Source of the DNA: Daphnia carinata
Lineage: Eukaryota; Arthropoda; Branchiopoda; Diplostraca; Daphniidae
Assembly (NCBI RefSeq): GCF_022539665.2
Contig: NC_081340.1
Coordinates: 6,075,357-6,139,356, forward strand
Length of the DNA: 64,000 bases
Direction: 5' to 3'
Part shown: positions 38,490 to 48,268 of the stretch, piece by piece
Layout of the letters: every line of letters starts with the position of its first letter
How positions within the stretch are numbered: the first letter of the stretch is position 1
Program-made: the position numbers and the translations under genes
Notes under the pieces: generated by a model
What the model saw: the letters and a program-made list of their open reading frames with translations, nothing else
Told to the model about the DNA's origin: nothing
Database searches by the model: none

Positions 38490-41400
38490 ACAATTTTTCA
38501 TTATCTTCGTTCAATTTGGAACCAGAATCACGAATATTTTGCTATAATTAGTTAAAATTAAAAAAAAATAATTAAAACAAGAAGCAAACTTCTTTAAGCG
38601 CACCGGCAACCCTGTTGGCAAGAAAGCGACCAATTGACAGTTGGGCAACTTCACTGACGTTTCCATAGATTTGTCTCAAATTTCCTAGCTATGGATGTAA
38701 ATAAGAATGTTCTGACTAGAACTAATTTGGGGTTGAATTGTTTTATAACTTTCAGCTTCTGTACATGTCACTCCACCTCCAAAATTTCCCGGGGTTTTGT
38801 TCTGTTTCTTGTAGCTGATTTTAAATAATGGGTGGAAATTGGCAAGGGAGTTCAGTGTACAGCGTAAAGTAATATCGTGACCAGTTTTCATCTGGTTCAG
38901 ACTTCGAGGTGCTAACTGGCTTTGTCAAAATTGAATGTTTGGCGTTTGTTCAAAAATCAATTTATTTGTGTTACCATTGGATTACGCCAAATTCATATGT
39001 ACATCATGTCCGATATTATCCTCCTTCTTCATTTGTGATATGGTTATGGGTTTGAAATTTAAGTTTCAGGATGAGCTTCAATGTTGATGTGGCAGATGTT
39101 ATATTGATTGTGTGGATGCCTATTTATAAGCACTGACAGCCTCAAATCATCTTCTTAGAAATCGACTTGTAAGTAAAACTGAAGCAATTTTCAAGCTTTT
39201 TGCTAACAATACCTTATCCAGATAACAATTTTCTGTTCAATAGGAAAGGACTTTATAATACTGGGGACACATCTATCATGAATGCAACTTTTTACTCATG
39301 CTAGTTTAACTGTGAAGAGCATTATGCGATGGTTTCCTTTTCAATTTGTATGTTCTTACGCAAGTGTCTGCCAGAAGTTTTATATGAGTCTGCCAAACAA
39401 TGAATCTGAGTCATGTAAGTCACATGAGCAAAAACTTTTATGCTTAACAGCTTTTTATTATAATTATAACAACAATAATAATTATAACAAACAATTATTT
39501 ATGGTTTTTATGGTTTATGGTTTTTTTTTTTTGGTTTTTTTTATGGTTAAATTTAAATTCTGTTAGTGCTGCACTAAAAGTATCGTTAGTAATAAGTCCA
39601 TGCAGCGAAGGAACTGAACAATTGTGGGGCCGTATTTGGGCCGAAAAAGGGTGTGGTACGGAAACCCAAAAATGGCACGAGTTCAACATAAAACATGGAT
39701 TAGGTATTTCTCGGTTTTTTGTCCATCGAAAAAGTGTTTTTAATGCTATTATTTTGCATTCACAGAATTTTAGCGGGGGATCAAGTCAAGTCTGGAAGTG
39801 TTACAGGATGGAAGAGTGAGCCTACAGTTGAAAAAACAGTGAAAGCGCATTACCATTAAGGTATGAGGTAAAGTAATAGAGTATGCAAATTGTCTAATGA
39901 GAAGTACCATCTTGTGTGAATGAATCCTGTGTAACAGCAATCCTTTATAGTTCTGCCGCAGCTAGAAGCCTTAAATAATTCTGCTTTTCTTGCTAAAGAA
40001 CAACTTGTCCTTTACATTCAGAGTGTAGGTGAAGCTGGGTACTTAAATGGCCCTAAGATGTTTTACTTCTCTGGCATTGCAGCGATGATTATCATACATG
40101 GACTCTTTATGTATTAAAGGAATTTTCTTGAAATTTTTTTGAATTTATCATTTTCAAATGGTTCCGTTCACATTTGTTGTTCATGTGAGATGTCACATTT
40201 ACCAGTTACTGCATTATATTTACCACTATTGCAAGATGTTTGTTTAGGAATTACTACTGTTTTGTTTATCTGGAATGTTGTGTGGGAGTCCATCTGGAAT
40301 TGCTGGTCTGCAGTAAATTTGTCAGGTATCTGTTAACTTTCATCAGCAAAATGTTCTGCACTAATTGTGTTTGGTTTTCTTGGTATAGGCTAGGTGATGA
40401 AAATCAATGAATCAGAAAACGTTTTGCATGGGTGGTGAATGTACTGACAGTTTTAACAATTGTGATGTGGTGTATTTCACTTCCACGCATCATGGTATTT
40501 TTATCTATCAGTTGAATTGTATGGTTAATTTTCTGTTCGTGTAACCTCATTTCCTCTTGACTCATCTAGTAGAAGTTGGTGACCTGATACAATGAACATG
40601 GAAAATCACCTGCGCCCGCGTTGACGATGATACCTGTACCGTAGTGCTGGAAACTAAAATTAATTTTCTTTACAATTTGGTTTCAGGCTATCTGTATAAT
40701 TTTTTAATAGTTTTGCGTTTATTGATGATTCCGCAAGCTCTTAGCTGATTTCGTCCTTTAGATACCGCCTGTCGACGATTTGACAGCCTCGCACAATTAA
40801 AGAACGTATGCCAAAAAGTAATTGATTCAATCTAATGTATGCAATGTATACTAATTACACCATTCAAAACAATATTCCAGGCCAAAGTGAGCTCTTCCGA
40901 GCAGAAAAGTGATGGCGTATCCATTAATTGAAAATAGGCACAAGATAACGTACAATTGGCGTCCTTGTCTCAATGGAGAAATTTTGCCGTGGAGCTTATA
41001 ACCGAAATACCATTGCAGCTGTTCAAAAAAAGGAAATGTGTATTATCACATAGATGTTGACTAGCTAACAATCCAGAGATACGTCAACTTGCGAAATTTC
41101 TAGATGTGTGTGAAGCGCAATCAGCATCCTTGTTGAACTGTAAACCCAAATCATGTATTTTCCTAGAAATATCTAGGTTTTTGGATAAATAAATAAAAGG
41201 CAGTGAAAAAATCGGGCACAAAAACATGTTAAATCGCCATATTTAAAAAATGCCGTTCGTTGTCTTGGTCGCTGCATTTGTAAAATTAAATTGAAATGGT
41301 AATAGCCAAATATAGGGGTGGGGGGGGGGATTCACACTCTAAAAGTATGTTTAAAGAGTTCACATCAGTGCAGCTCCCATCTCAAAAAGCAAGTTTTTCA

Positions 41401-42110
41401 ATTTTTATGAATTTTTTGGTTGTTAATTAGAAAACAAGATGACGCTGCTGTGCCACTATTTACTTGCTGACTATGTGGGAGCGGTGAAAGCTGTGTTCGA
41501 AAATTTCTGTTAAATATGTCATATTCCAATGGAAAAGTTAAGAAAATCTAATGGTGCTTCTGTACGTTTTCATCCCTGAGTGTGTTTTAGAAGTGAAGCC
41601 CACAGAATGCTTGGTGTTTATGGTACATGTCTTGTAATCACCTGTGTCAGCTGTCAAACCAGAAAACTATTAGCAACCTATTCCGTTGCATTCATCAAAC
41701 TATACCAGTGCTCATTGAAAGGTATAAGACTAAGCTTTTGTTATCAGAATCTCATTGACGGATTTTGCTTTTAAGGTTTAGCTCATGAAACTTCATTTGT
41801 AAAGAATACTTCCCGTTGAAAAATGTCACCAAAGATGCAAATCCTATGGGTAGGAATACCATAGTATCGTTCTTCTACTCTTTAACTGCTCATGGTCTCC
41901 TGTCAATCATGATCTGAGTGGTGCACCATATTCATCTTCGTTGCAGTTTCAACTGTAATGACAGTCATTTTGGCAGTTGTAATCTCTACTTAGTCTACCA
42001 ATGGACACAGACATGTACCTCAACACAGTTTCTACTGGTATTTTGAATTTTGCTTATGCCTCTTATAGTTTGCTTTTTTATTTAAATTGAATATTCAACC
42101 ATAGAATTGC
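38490..42110. other. Gene-poor interval with exon-like ORFs of unknown origin
   Basis: No gene could be identified. Several plus-strand segments look protein-like and lie next to plausible splice sites: 39282-39416, 39560-39703, 39955-40117 (about 54 codons, ending in hydrophobic GIAAMIIIHGLFMY), 40200-40315 (hydrophobic, LFIWNVVWESIW), 40400-40500 (FAWVVNVLTVLTIVMW) and 42000-42090. Stops and frame changes separate them. This could be a decayed membrane-protein gene or pieces of several; it is not called as a CDS. Confidence 0.3.
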
Positions 42111-42269
42111 CAACTCTTAGCCGTCTGCTGCCTATTTGCTGGCCCTACAGTCTTTCTAGCCATCGGACAGCAGAAGTAAGTCAAATTGCTTTCAACGTTT
42201 GGTTACAACAACAATCTTATATTTCCCACTAACTAGTTCTTTTTCTTTACTTTTAAGATTTAGAACAAA

Positions 42270-42640
42270 GGCTTCTTCGTCTTCGCCACGCCCGTCGTCA
42301 CCTCGCCCGTTATCCCGTCTTCGCTTCGGCCGTCGTCCCGTCTTCGCTTCGCCCGTCATCCCGTCTTCGCTTCGCCCGTCATCCCGTCTTCGCTTCGCCC
42401 GTCATCCCGACTTTGCATCGCCCGTCGCCCCTTCTTCGCCTCGTGGTCGCGCCGTCTTCACCTCGCCCGTCGCCCCTTCTTCGCCTCGTGGTTGCGCCGT
42501 CTTCACCTCGCCCGTCGCCCCTTCTTCGCCTCGCCCGTCGTCCCGTCTTCACCTCGCCCCGTCTACGCCTCGTGGCCACGCCGTCTTCGCCTCCCCTATC
42601 GCCCCTTCGTCACCTCGTGGTCGCCTCGTCTTCGTGGTAT
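42270..42640. repeat. GC-rich minisatellite, 23-bp and 46-bp units
   Basis: Near-perfect units of the type CGTCATCCCGTCTTCGCTTC (first 20 bases of a 23-base unit) repeat at about 42325-42415. Two copies of a longer 45-46-bp variant with CTCGTGGTCGCGCC follow, then diverged copies to about 42640. The array leaves long open frames on both strands (for example 42199-42732 plus) that encode only Ser/Pro/Arg-rich periodic sequence, so they are not taken as genes. Confidence 0.85.
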
Positions 42641-42679
42641 GGTTGTGTTTTGTTTTATGTTGTATTATGTTTTGCAAAT

Positions 42680-42994
42680 TAACCCGTTGGCTGCCACCCA
42701 CCCACTTTGATCCCCTTTTTTTTGTAGCTTGAGAGGGACGGGCCGCGCTGTTCTGCTCCATGGTCTATCTGCCATGGGGTGGAGCAGCGCCACTGCCCAA
42801 GATTGGCCGAATGGCCCCAAAGGCAATGCACCACAGGGAATCCCTTGATCGAGACGGCGATGTAGACCTGGGATGTGCATTTCCGTAAAGGTCTTATCGC
42901 CGTCTCAGCCCGGCCCACCCGGCCCCCTTGGTCGCTATCCTTTTGATAGCGACAGTAGCTATTGTAGATAGGTGGCGTGGCAGCCAACGGGTTA
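42680..42994. mobile_element. MITE-like foldback element with 17-bp terminal inverted repeats
   Basis: The ends are exact inverted repeats, TAACCCGTTGGCTGCCA at 42680-42696 and its complement at 42978-42994. Inside are three hairpins: 42753-42787 (CTGCTCCA/TGGAGCAG), 42851-42906 (GAGACGGCGAT...AGACCT against its complement) and 42931-42953 (GTCGCTATC/GATAGCGAC). There is no ORF. At 315 bp and without a transposase it fits a non-autonomous DNA element. Any target duplication would be very short (TTA/TAA) and is not certain. Confidence 0.7.
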
Positions 42995-43140
42995 GTTTTA
43001 AGTGTATTTGTGTATGTATTGTATGTTGTGTACTGTATTTTGAAATGTATGTGAAAGTGGTGGATATGTGGGTGGAAGGAGGGACAATAAAAACGACTTT
43101 GTACTATTTACTTTTGTATTTATTATTTAGCTTTACATTA
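42995..43140. other. Spacer, nothing recognised
   Basis: An AT-rich stretch with GTAT-type repeats near 43010-43040 and no gene. Confidence 0.5.
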
Positions 43141-43208
43141 GTTGACATGGGGATCGAACCCTAGTAATCTACCGTGACGACCACACGCTTTACCATTATT
43201 CCAACCAT
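43141..43208 (-). repeat. tRNA-like sequence a (decayed)
   Basis: Read on the minus strand it has an A-box-like D arm (TGGTAAAGC) and a B box (AGGGTTCGATCCCC). The anticodon loop lacks the usual T33, and no good acceptor stem forms. This suggests a tRNA pseudogene or SINE piece rather than a working tRNA. Confidence 0.45.
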
Positions 43209-43296
43209 GATCTTATTGAAAAATAATGTGCATTCCATAATAAGCTAATGTGAATTGCATATCTATATAGGTATCACAATCCTAATCATTATTACA

Positions 43297-43369
43297 AAGG
43301 GTAGCAATGGCATAACAGCAGCATGCTGGCCTGTGACGCAAGAAGTCTGTGGTTCGATCCCCTTACCAA
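43297..43369 (+). repeat. tRNA-like sequence b (decayed)
   Basis: Contains a D-arm-like TGGCATAACAGCAGCA and a B-box TGTGGTTCGATCCCC, correctly ordered and spaced. The anticodon arm does not pair well, so it is not called a functional tRNA. Confidence 0.4.
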
Positions 43370-43430
43370 TTTTTTCAAAATGTAAATGCAAGTCCGCAAG
43401 TGACTAGAAAAAAGCCAACTTGTCATCATA

Positions 43431-43503
43431 TGATTCATGGCTCATTGGTAGAGCATCGGCGCGGTATGCCGAACATCCAGGGTTCGATTCCTGGATAATA
43501 ATT
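43431..43503 (+). repeat. tRNA-like sequence c (best of three)
   Basis: D arm GGCTCATTGGTAGAGC, a 5-bp anticodon stem TCGGC/GCCGA around loop GCGGTAT, and T arm CCAGGGTTCGATTCCTGG. The loop has C rather than T at position 33, the T loop is 8 nt in the best pairing, and the acceptor ends do not pair. It is therefore tRNA-derived but probably non-functional. Confidence 0.5.
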
Positions 43504-43760
43504 GAATGCTTACAGATAGACGATAAACCATTGGAAACACCTTGCTTACCATCAAGGGTGACATAAACAATAAAGTTGAATTGGGCAAGCTTAATAAAAA
43601 AAAAGTATGAATGTCTTGTGTGAAGGCAGCGAACACAGACAATGAAAAAAATAAATTTTGCAAAAAATATTTTATAAAAAAAATTTTATTGACAATTCTC
43701 TGCACATAAGAATCATTTTTGCAACTTTAAAAAGGCACGATAGCCCTTTCAAAAGTTGCC

Positions 43761-44033
43761 GTCAACCCAGGCAGGGGGAGACACTGCCTTGTTGACCCAC
43801 CGGGGAGATTACCCGGTGATTGGCTAAGAGAAGCCGGAAGAAGAGCCGAAGATATGGAACATTTTTACTGGAGCGATTAACCTTTAATTCGGATTTGTGG
43901 GAAGCCACGTCGCCCTCCGTGAACACATCATCGGACTACGCGGACCCCCACGTCCCCTTTCCGGCCAGAGCCCTCCAAACCTCGGTATATGTTATTTTTA
44001 AATATACCGTACAGTAGGGGCATGACCCCCTAC
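43761..44033. repeat. Row of four short hairpins, unknown element
   Basis: Inverted pairs lie at 43761-43796 (GTCAAC.../...GTTGAC with inner GGCAG/CTGCC), 43799-43817 (ACCGGG/CCCGGT), 43983-44009 (CGGTATAT/ATATACCG) and 44014-44033 (GTAGGGG/CCCCTAC). Between them is a GC-rich stretch with no convincing product. The density of perfect short hairpins suggests a mobile-element remnant or a structured RNA; the family was not recognised. Confidence 0.4.
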
Positions 44034-44358
44034 GGGCTTATTACGAGTCAAGGGGAAACGGGGCTACGGAAAGGAAGGGAGCCCAGATATACACTTCAAC
44101 TTTTGAAAAATTTAATACCGTTATAAATGAGAACGTGAATAAGTAGGGAAATTCCATGTAGTGTATCCAATCATTATACTTTATTCCGGTCATTGCCCCA
44201 AACAAGGAACCTTTTGAGTATGTAGGAGTAAACCTTCCTCAACTCCGTTTCGTTGTAGAGAAAGTTGCCCTTTAGAAAAACAATTCAAGAATTAGATGGA
44301 CGCGTATTTTTTGCTACGACTTTTCAAATTTTATCCAAAATATTACCTTAAGCTTTTG

Positions 44359-46553
44359 TCATATGGAATTCTCTGAACCTATGAAAGCGTATCGTAGTGG
44401 CTTCCTTTCATCACTGCCCTTGCTGCATTCTACAAGACAAGGTCTTCCAGATGGAATTGGAATCTGCACGGTTTAAAAAAAAAAAATAAACATTAGTTAT
44501 ATATCATCTACATATTCCCGCTGATGAACAGATATTCTTAATTACGATTGCTGCAGTGATTTTGCCGAAACTGGACGCTTGTGTTACATAAATGTACATA
44601 GTTAGAAAAATACTTCATTTTTACTTACAAATTCATTTGTAAAAAGATGACTCTGGTTTTGAAAGGTTAATGCATAAACCTTAAGACAATCCTGGAATAG
44701 TTAAAAGATTAATTTCGACATTTTAAATTGAAATAAATTTAAAAGCATGTTCCCAATTTTTCTTCACAAAACTTTGCGTCGTTTACCGTTGCCTTAATAA
44801 CTTGTCACTCTCTAAAAGCAAATAATACCTGGGCACTTTCCTTGTATCATGGATATTGATGACAGCTCGGCTAACCGTTGGTTAACCATGAAGCAGGATG
44901 CAAGTTGAAAAGCAGTTATAGTTACAGAAATTGTAACGTATCTTTATAACGACCCTAGGCAATTGTTCCTTAAGGAACTTTATCACATGACACATTGACG
45001 ATTTTGCAGATAGGACGGGCTTAACAATCACTCTTGTTTCACTGATGACTTTCATGAAGGCTGGTTTTATTTTTAGTTGACACGTACAGAGGCTGAAAAC
45101 GTAAAAAAAAAAAAATACTAAATAAAAAACGTTAAAAGAAAATTAGTTCAATTTGTAAATCAGAAAATCATTAATTTACCTCTACTGGATAGAATTTTCA
45201 TCCACTTTTAGTTTCAGCAAGCGGATTCGGTTCATGTCTAACTTAATCACAACGAAACATGCATCAGGCAAATATACTTCCTCGAAATAAACCGTCACCT
45301 TAAAAGGACAACAGTGAAAAACTACGGGAAATATTTTTCTAAATTTAATTCTCCAAGCATAGTTTTTTTAATACTTCCATTTACTCGTCGGGCATATTCC
45401 GGTTCGTTATCAATTAGTTGGGTGGAGATAACAGGTGCCTTTGAGGCGTTAATGATTTCCTTAATCCTGAAGATTGTCAGGAAACAAAGACGTGATTATT
45501 AATTTCGATAGCTTAAAAAAAAACCTTTCTTACCTAGGAATTCCCTGTGTGATGTTCATCGATGCCACATCAGAGACGTGAAAGGTTTTAAATGTCTTTT
45601 GATGCCCGGTTGGCCAATGCTATGCGCGCAAAGGGCTATAAACGTGTGCTACTGTATCCGATTTGATTTAGCAACATGATACTTCACTCTGGAAAATTCG
45701 CAGAACTCTACTAGTTGACCAACGGTGATGCGCTACAAGCGTTTTTCTGAAGTAAATAGTGACCGACCTTCCATCTTACAACGTTACCGTACCTTAGAGA
45801 TATGTTCGACTTAATCGTCCAAAAAAATTCTGGGAATATAAAAAAAAGCATTAAAAATACTTTGTCGATTTTTAAAAGTATTGTGTTACATAAGTTCAAG
45901 TTTGAAGTTAACCCCAGTGATTTGTAGGCATTCGTTTCCATAACAGTATTAAAAGCTAGTTGTAATTCAACATGATCTAGCAGATCTTCATCTGCGTAAG
46001 GAGCAGCTGTTTTGATGTGATCAAGAGCTCCTTGAAAATCCACAGGCCAATCTTTGGCTTCCATCTAGATGAGGTCAAACCAAAGCCCCAAAAACAAACT
46101 GCAACTAAACATCTGTTTCTCTGACCAAACAGCAGCAGGCATCAGTATACATGGAGGCAGAAGCTTGATGACCGTATTCACCTTCTCAGCTGCAAGAAAA
46201 ATGTTAACGAAATTTGCCAACCTTATAGTATTAAGTACAATAAGTACTTGCAAGCATAGATGCCTAGGAAATTACCTAGGAATTTGTGATTCCACGTTAT
46301 CCAAAGGATCTTCATTGCCATAAGGAAAGTTTGTTTCAATGTGATCAAAAGCTCTTTGAAAATCCACAGCACTATATGTGTCTTCCATGGAGGTGGGATC
46401 CCAACCATCACCTCACTACATAAAAACTGAATGATTTCTCCGACAGTGGGTATCGTTTTGGCAACAAAGTTTCAAATCTGTAAGCGAAATGGCATATGCA
46501 TTCTGCAGGCCATTTCCACATTTTTCACGTGTAGCATAGTTTATGCTCATCCC
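44359..46553 (-). pseudogene. POLR3A: Broken copy of RNA polymerase III largest subunit (C-terminal third)
   Basis: Read on the minus strand, ten segments match the C-terminal part of RPC1/POLR3A, which forms the catalytic core of RNA polymerase III. Segments: 46553-46276 (SLTDL..., IIQF, DGWDPTSMED, VDFQRAFDHI), 46189-46105 (LLPPCILMPAAVW), 46064-45915 (MEAKDWPVDFQGALDHI), about 45640-45534 (LCAHSIGQP, then KTFH and VASMNITQGIPR), 45466-45349 ([14 protein letters not shown]), 45298-45183 (VYFEEVYLPDACFVVIKL), 45092-44942 (KSSMCHVIKFLKEQLPRVV), 44878-44783 (VSRAVINI), 44691-44629 and 44463-44359. Old introns are still visible; one (45533-45467) would splice exactly in frame. Breaks include frameshifts near 45610 and within 46430-46470, a mutated donor after 45349 (TTAAAT where GTAAAT is expected), early stops and missing middle exons. 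The central active-site part is absent, so no polymerase subunit can be made. Confidence 0.85.
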
Positions 46554-47886
46554 CTAAAAAAGAAATAAATTGGAATAAGCAGATAATTGGTATATATGGG
46601 ATGTCGGTGTAACACTCACCTGTCAGCACATCATACTTCATAGGTTTTAGGAAAAAGTCATGGTTGTAGAAATTTTAGACAACAATTTAAATACGGGCTT
46701 TTTGTTGTAATTGCTGAAGGCTTTAAATCGTGAAGCTGATCCTTGCTTGATATTAATCCATTAAGTTATTTCAGAATTTAATTGGTGAGATGTACAGGAT
46801 TTCTTTAATAATTATAGAAGAAACAGTCTCAGGACGAGTCGCTAGAAATGCTCACGCCTAGTACCCTGTGGAGGCCCCATGCCCAATGGATATCAGGTGG
46901 CGCTGATGTGATGTGATGTGATGTGGGTTGGGTGCGTCTGCCATGAGCCGGTGGTGCCGGTTTTCGGCAGACAACTGGTCCTCTATTTGAAGACCCTCAG
47001 CACCGGCAATTGTGGTTTTCTGTTTTGTTCCATGGCGTGGGTTGTTTTTTGTTTTTTGTTTTTTTTGTTTTTTTCTTTCTTTTCTTTTCTTTGGTGGTAA
47101 TGAGTTAGGCGATTTCCAATCGACATTGGTGTTTTCACAATGACGAACTCACTCATAATGGTCGAAAGTTCTCTCAAACTAGAGCAAAATCACAGTAAAC
47201 TTTATCATATTGTGGCGTTGACAATATTTGTTGGTCGTATCGGTAACAATATGAAACCTGAAAAAGTCTTGCTTTTACCGGCGCCAACATCGGAACTGAT
47301 TTCTTGATTTTAGCCAAAACATTATAATATATGCGTTTGATTCATTGATTTATTATTTTTCTTCAAGTTCCACTCCTGGACCTTCTTGGACTTGTAATAA
47401 TTTTACAATGTGGTGCAGTGTAAAGTTTTCTTCCAAGTCCCTAATGGTGTAGTTTGTATGAAGATTTTTCGTAACAATAACGACGATCAGAAACAACTTT
47501 AAACGGTTATGTTTTCATTCTCTCTTGTGGGAATAGAACCACTGTTCCAGCATTGCATGCCGGTGCTCATCGAATATGGCACGATGTCATGTATTATAAT
47601 AAACAGCCCTTTATTTAAATTCAGGCAATCTATTCCCTTTTGTAATAATATAGTTATGGTCGGCTTCAAACTAAACAGAACTGCATGTAACTTTCACTAC
47701 TACCTCTTGAACGATCAATTGTCGCAATACCAATACAGCTATCTAACACATATTCATCAAAATTTTTAAGACAATAAAAGGAGATCCAGGATCGCCATCT
47801 GGCGAGAAAACAACTTCAGACAGGTTTGAAAATAAGGACATTAAAATAAGCCCGACTTCTTTCTTTTTTGTTGTTGTCGGAAGGGG
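46554..47886. other. Spacer: GATGT repeat, hairpin, probable unc79 3' UTR end
   Basis: A (GATGT)n run lies at about 46904-46926, followed by a hairpin at 46936-46972 (GTCTGCC/GGCAGAC). A possible further pseudo-exon with a good minus-strand donor ends at 46620 but was not assigned. Minus-strand AATAAA candidates for unc79 lie at 47610-47615 and 47348-47353. No intact gene was seen. Confidence 0.35.
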
Positions 47887-48009
47887 TGAGAAGCAGGTTG
47901 TCCATTCATGTAAATGGAAATCTGATACAACGATTTCAAAAAAACAAAAAAACACCCGAACCACCAGAGTGTGGCAAAAGAGAGTAAGCAGTCTGCGCTA
48001 CGTGGGATG
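47887..48009 (-). pseudogene. unc79: Degenerate copy of part of unc79 exon 12
   Basis: This segment matches 53196-53323 inside unc79 exon 12, in the same orientation. Shared plus-strand blocks include CCATTCA, AATGGAAATCTGAT, GCAAAAGAGAG and TCTGCGCTACGTGGGATG. The copy has many substitutions and an indel, and similarity may continue weakly to about 48050. It lies 46 nt beyond the unc79 stop codon, so it probably sits inside the 3' UTR of the parent gene's own mRNA. Confidence 0.8.
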
Positions 48010-48055
48010 CATTAAATACAAATACCTAAATAATGGGATTCTGCAATGCGGAGAA

Positions 48056-48268
48056 CTAAACATTGTAAAACTGACTAGCAGTGGAGGATTGAATTTCTAT
48101 TTGACCCATCTTAAACTGAAGTTTTTGTAGCCAACGAAGTAGCCACCCTTCCAAATGAGTTTCTAATCCTTCGCACATACCACCCCCGTTCGACACCGTG
48201 CCCATGTTCATTGAATAGCCTTCTACGCAGGCTTGTAAACGAACTTGCAAATGAACGGGTAACTGTGT
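48056..48268 (-). CDS. unc79: unc79 exon 25 with stop
   Basis: Residues 2401-2470; LPVHLQVRLQACVEGY and the C-terminal LRWLQKLQFKMGQIEIQSST followed by ASQFYNV and TAG, matching the vertebrate C-terminus. Confidence 0.93.
   Translation of the reverse strand, partial: TQLPVHLQVRLQACVEGYSMNMGTVSNGGGMCEGLETHLEGWLLRWLQKLQFKMGQIEIQSSTASQFYNV

Noticed and set aside
42300-42640. Possible CRISPR-like array
   Set aside because: Units are contiguous with no unique spacers, and the DNA is clearly eukaryotic.
42199-42732. A 177-codon open frame, with further ORFs on the opposite strand
   Set aside because: It is generated by the 23/46-bp GC-rich minisatellite; the product is periodic Ser/Pro/Arg with no domain, and both strands are open alike.
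43431-43503. Functional tRNA gene
   Set aside because: The anticodon loop lacks T33 and the acceptor ends do not pair, although the D and T arms look good.
44523-45060. CTGATGA words at about 44520 and 45043 as hammerhead ribozyme cores
   Set aside because: No GAAA partner and no flanking stems at the right spacing were found.
45711-46064. A 117-codon minus-strand ORF as an independent gene
   Set aside because: Its first half is an RPC1 exon (MEAKDWPVDFQ) in a broken copy; the rest is read-through of the old intron.
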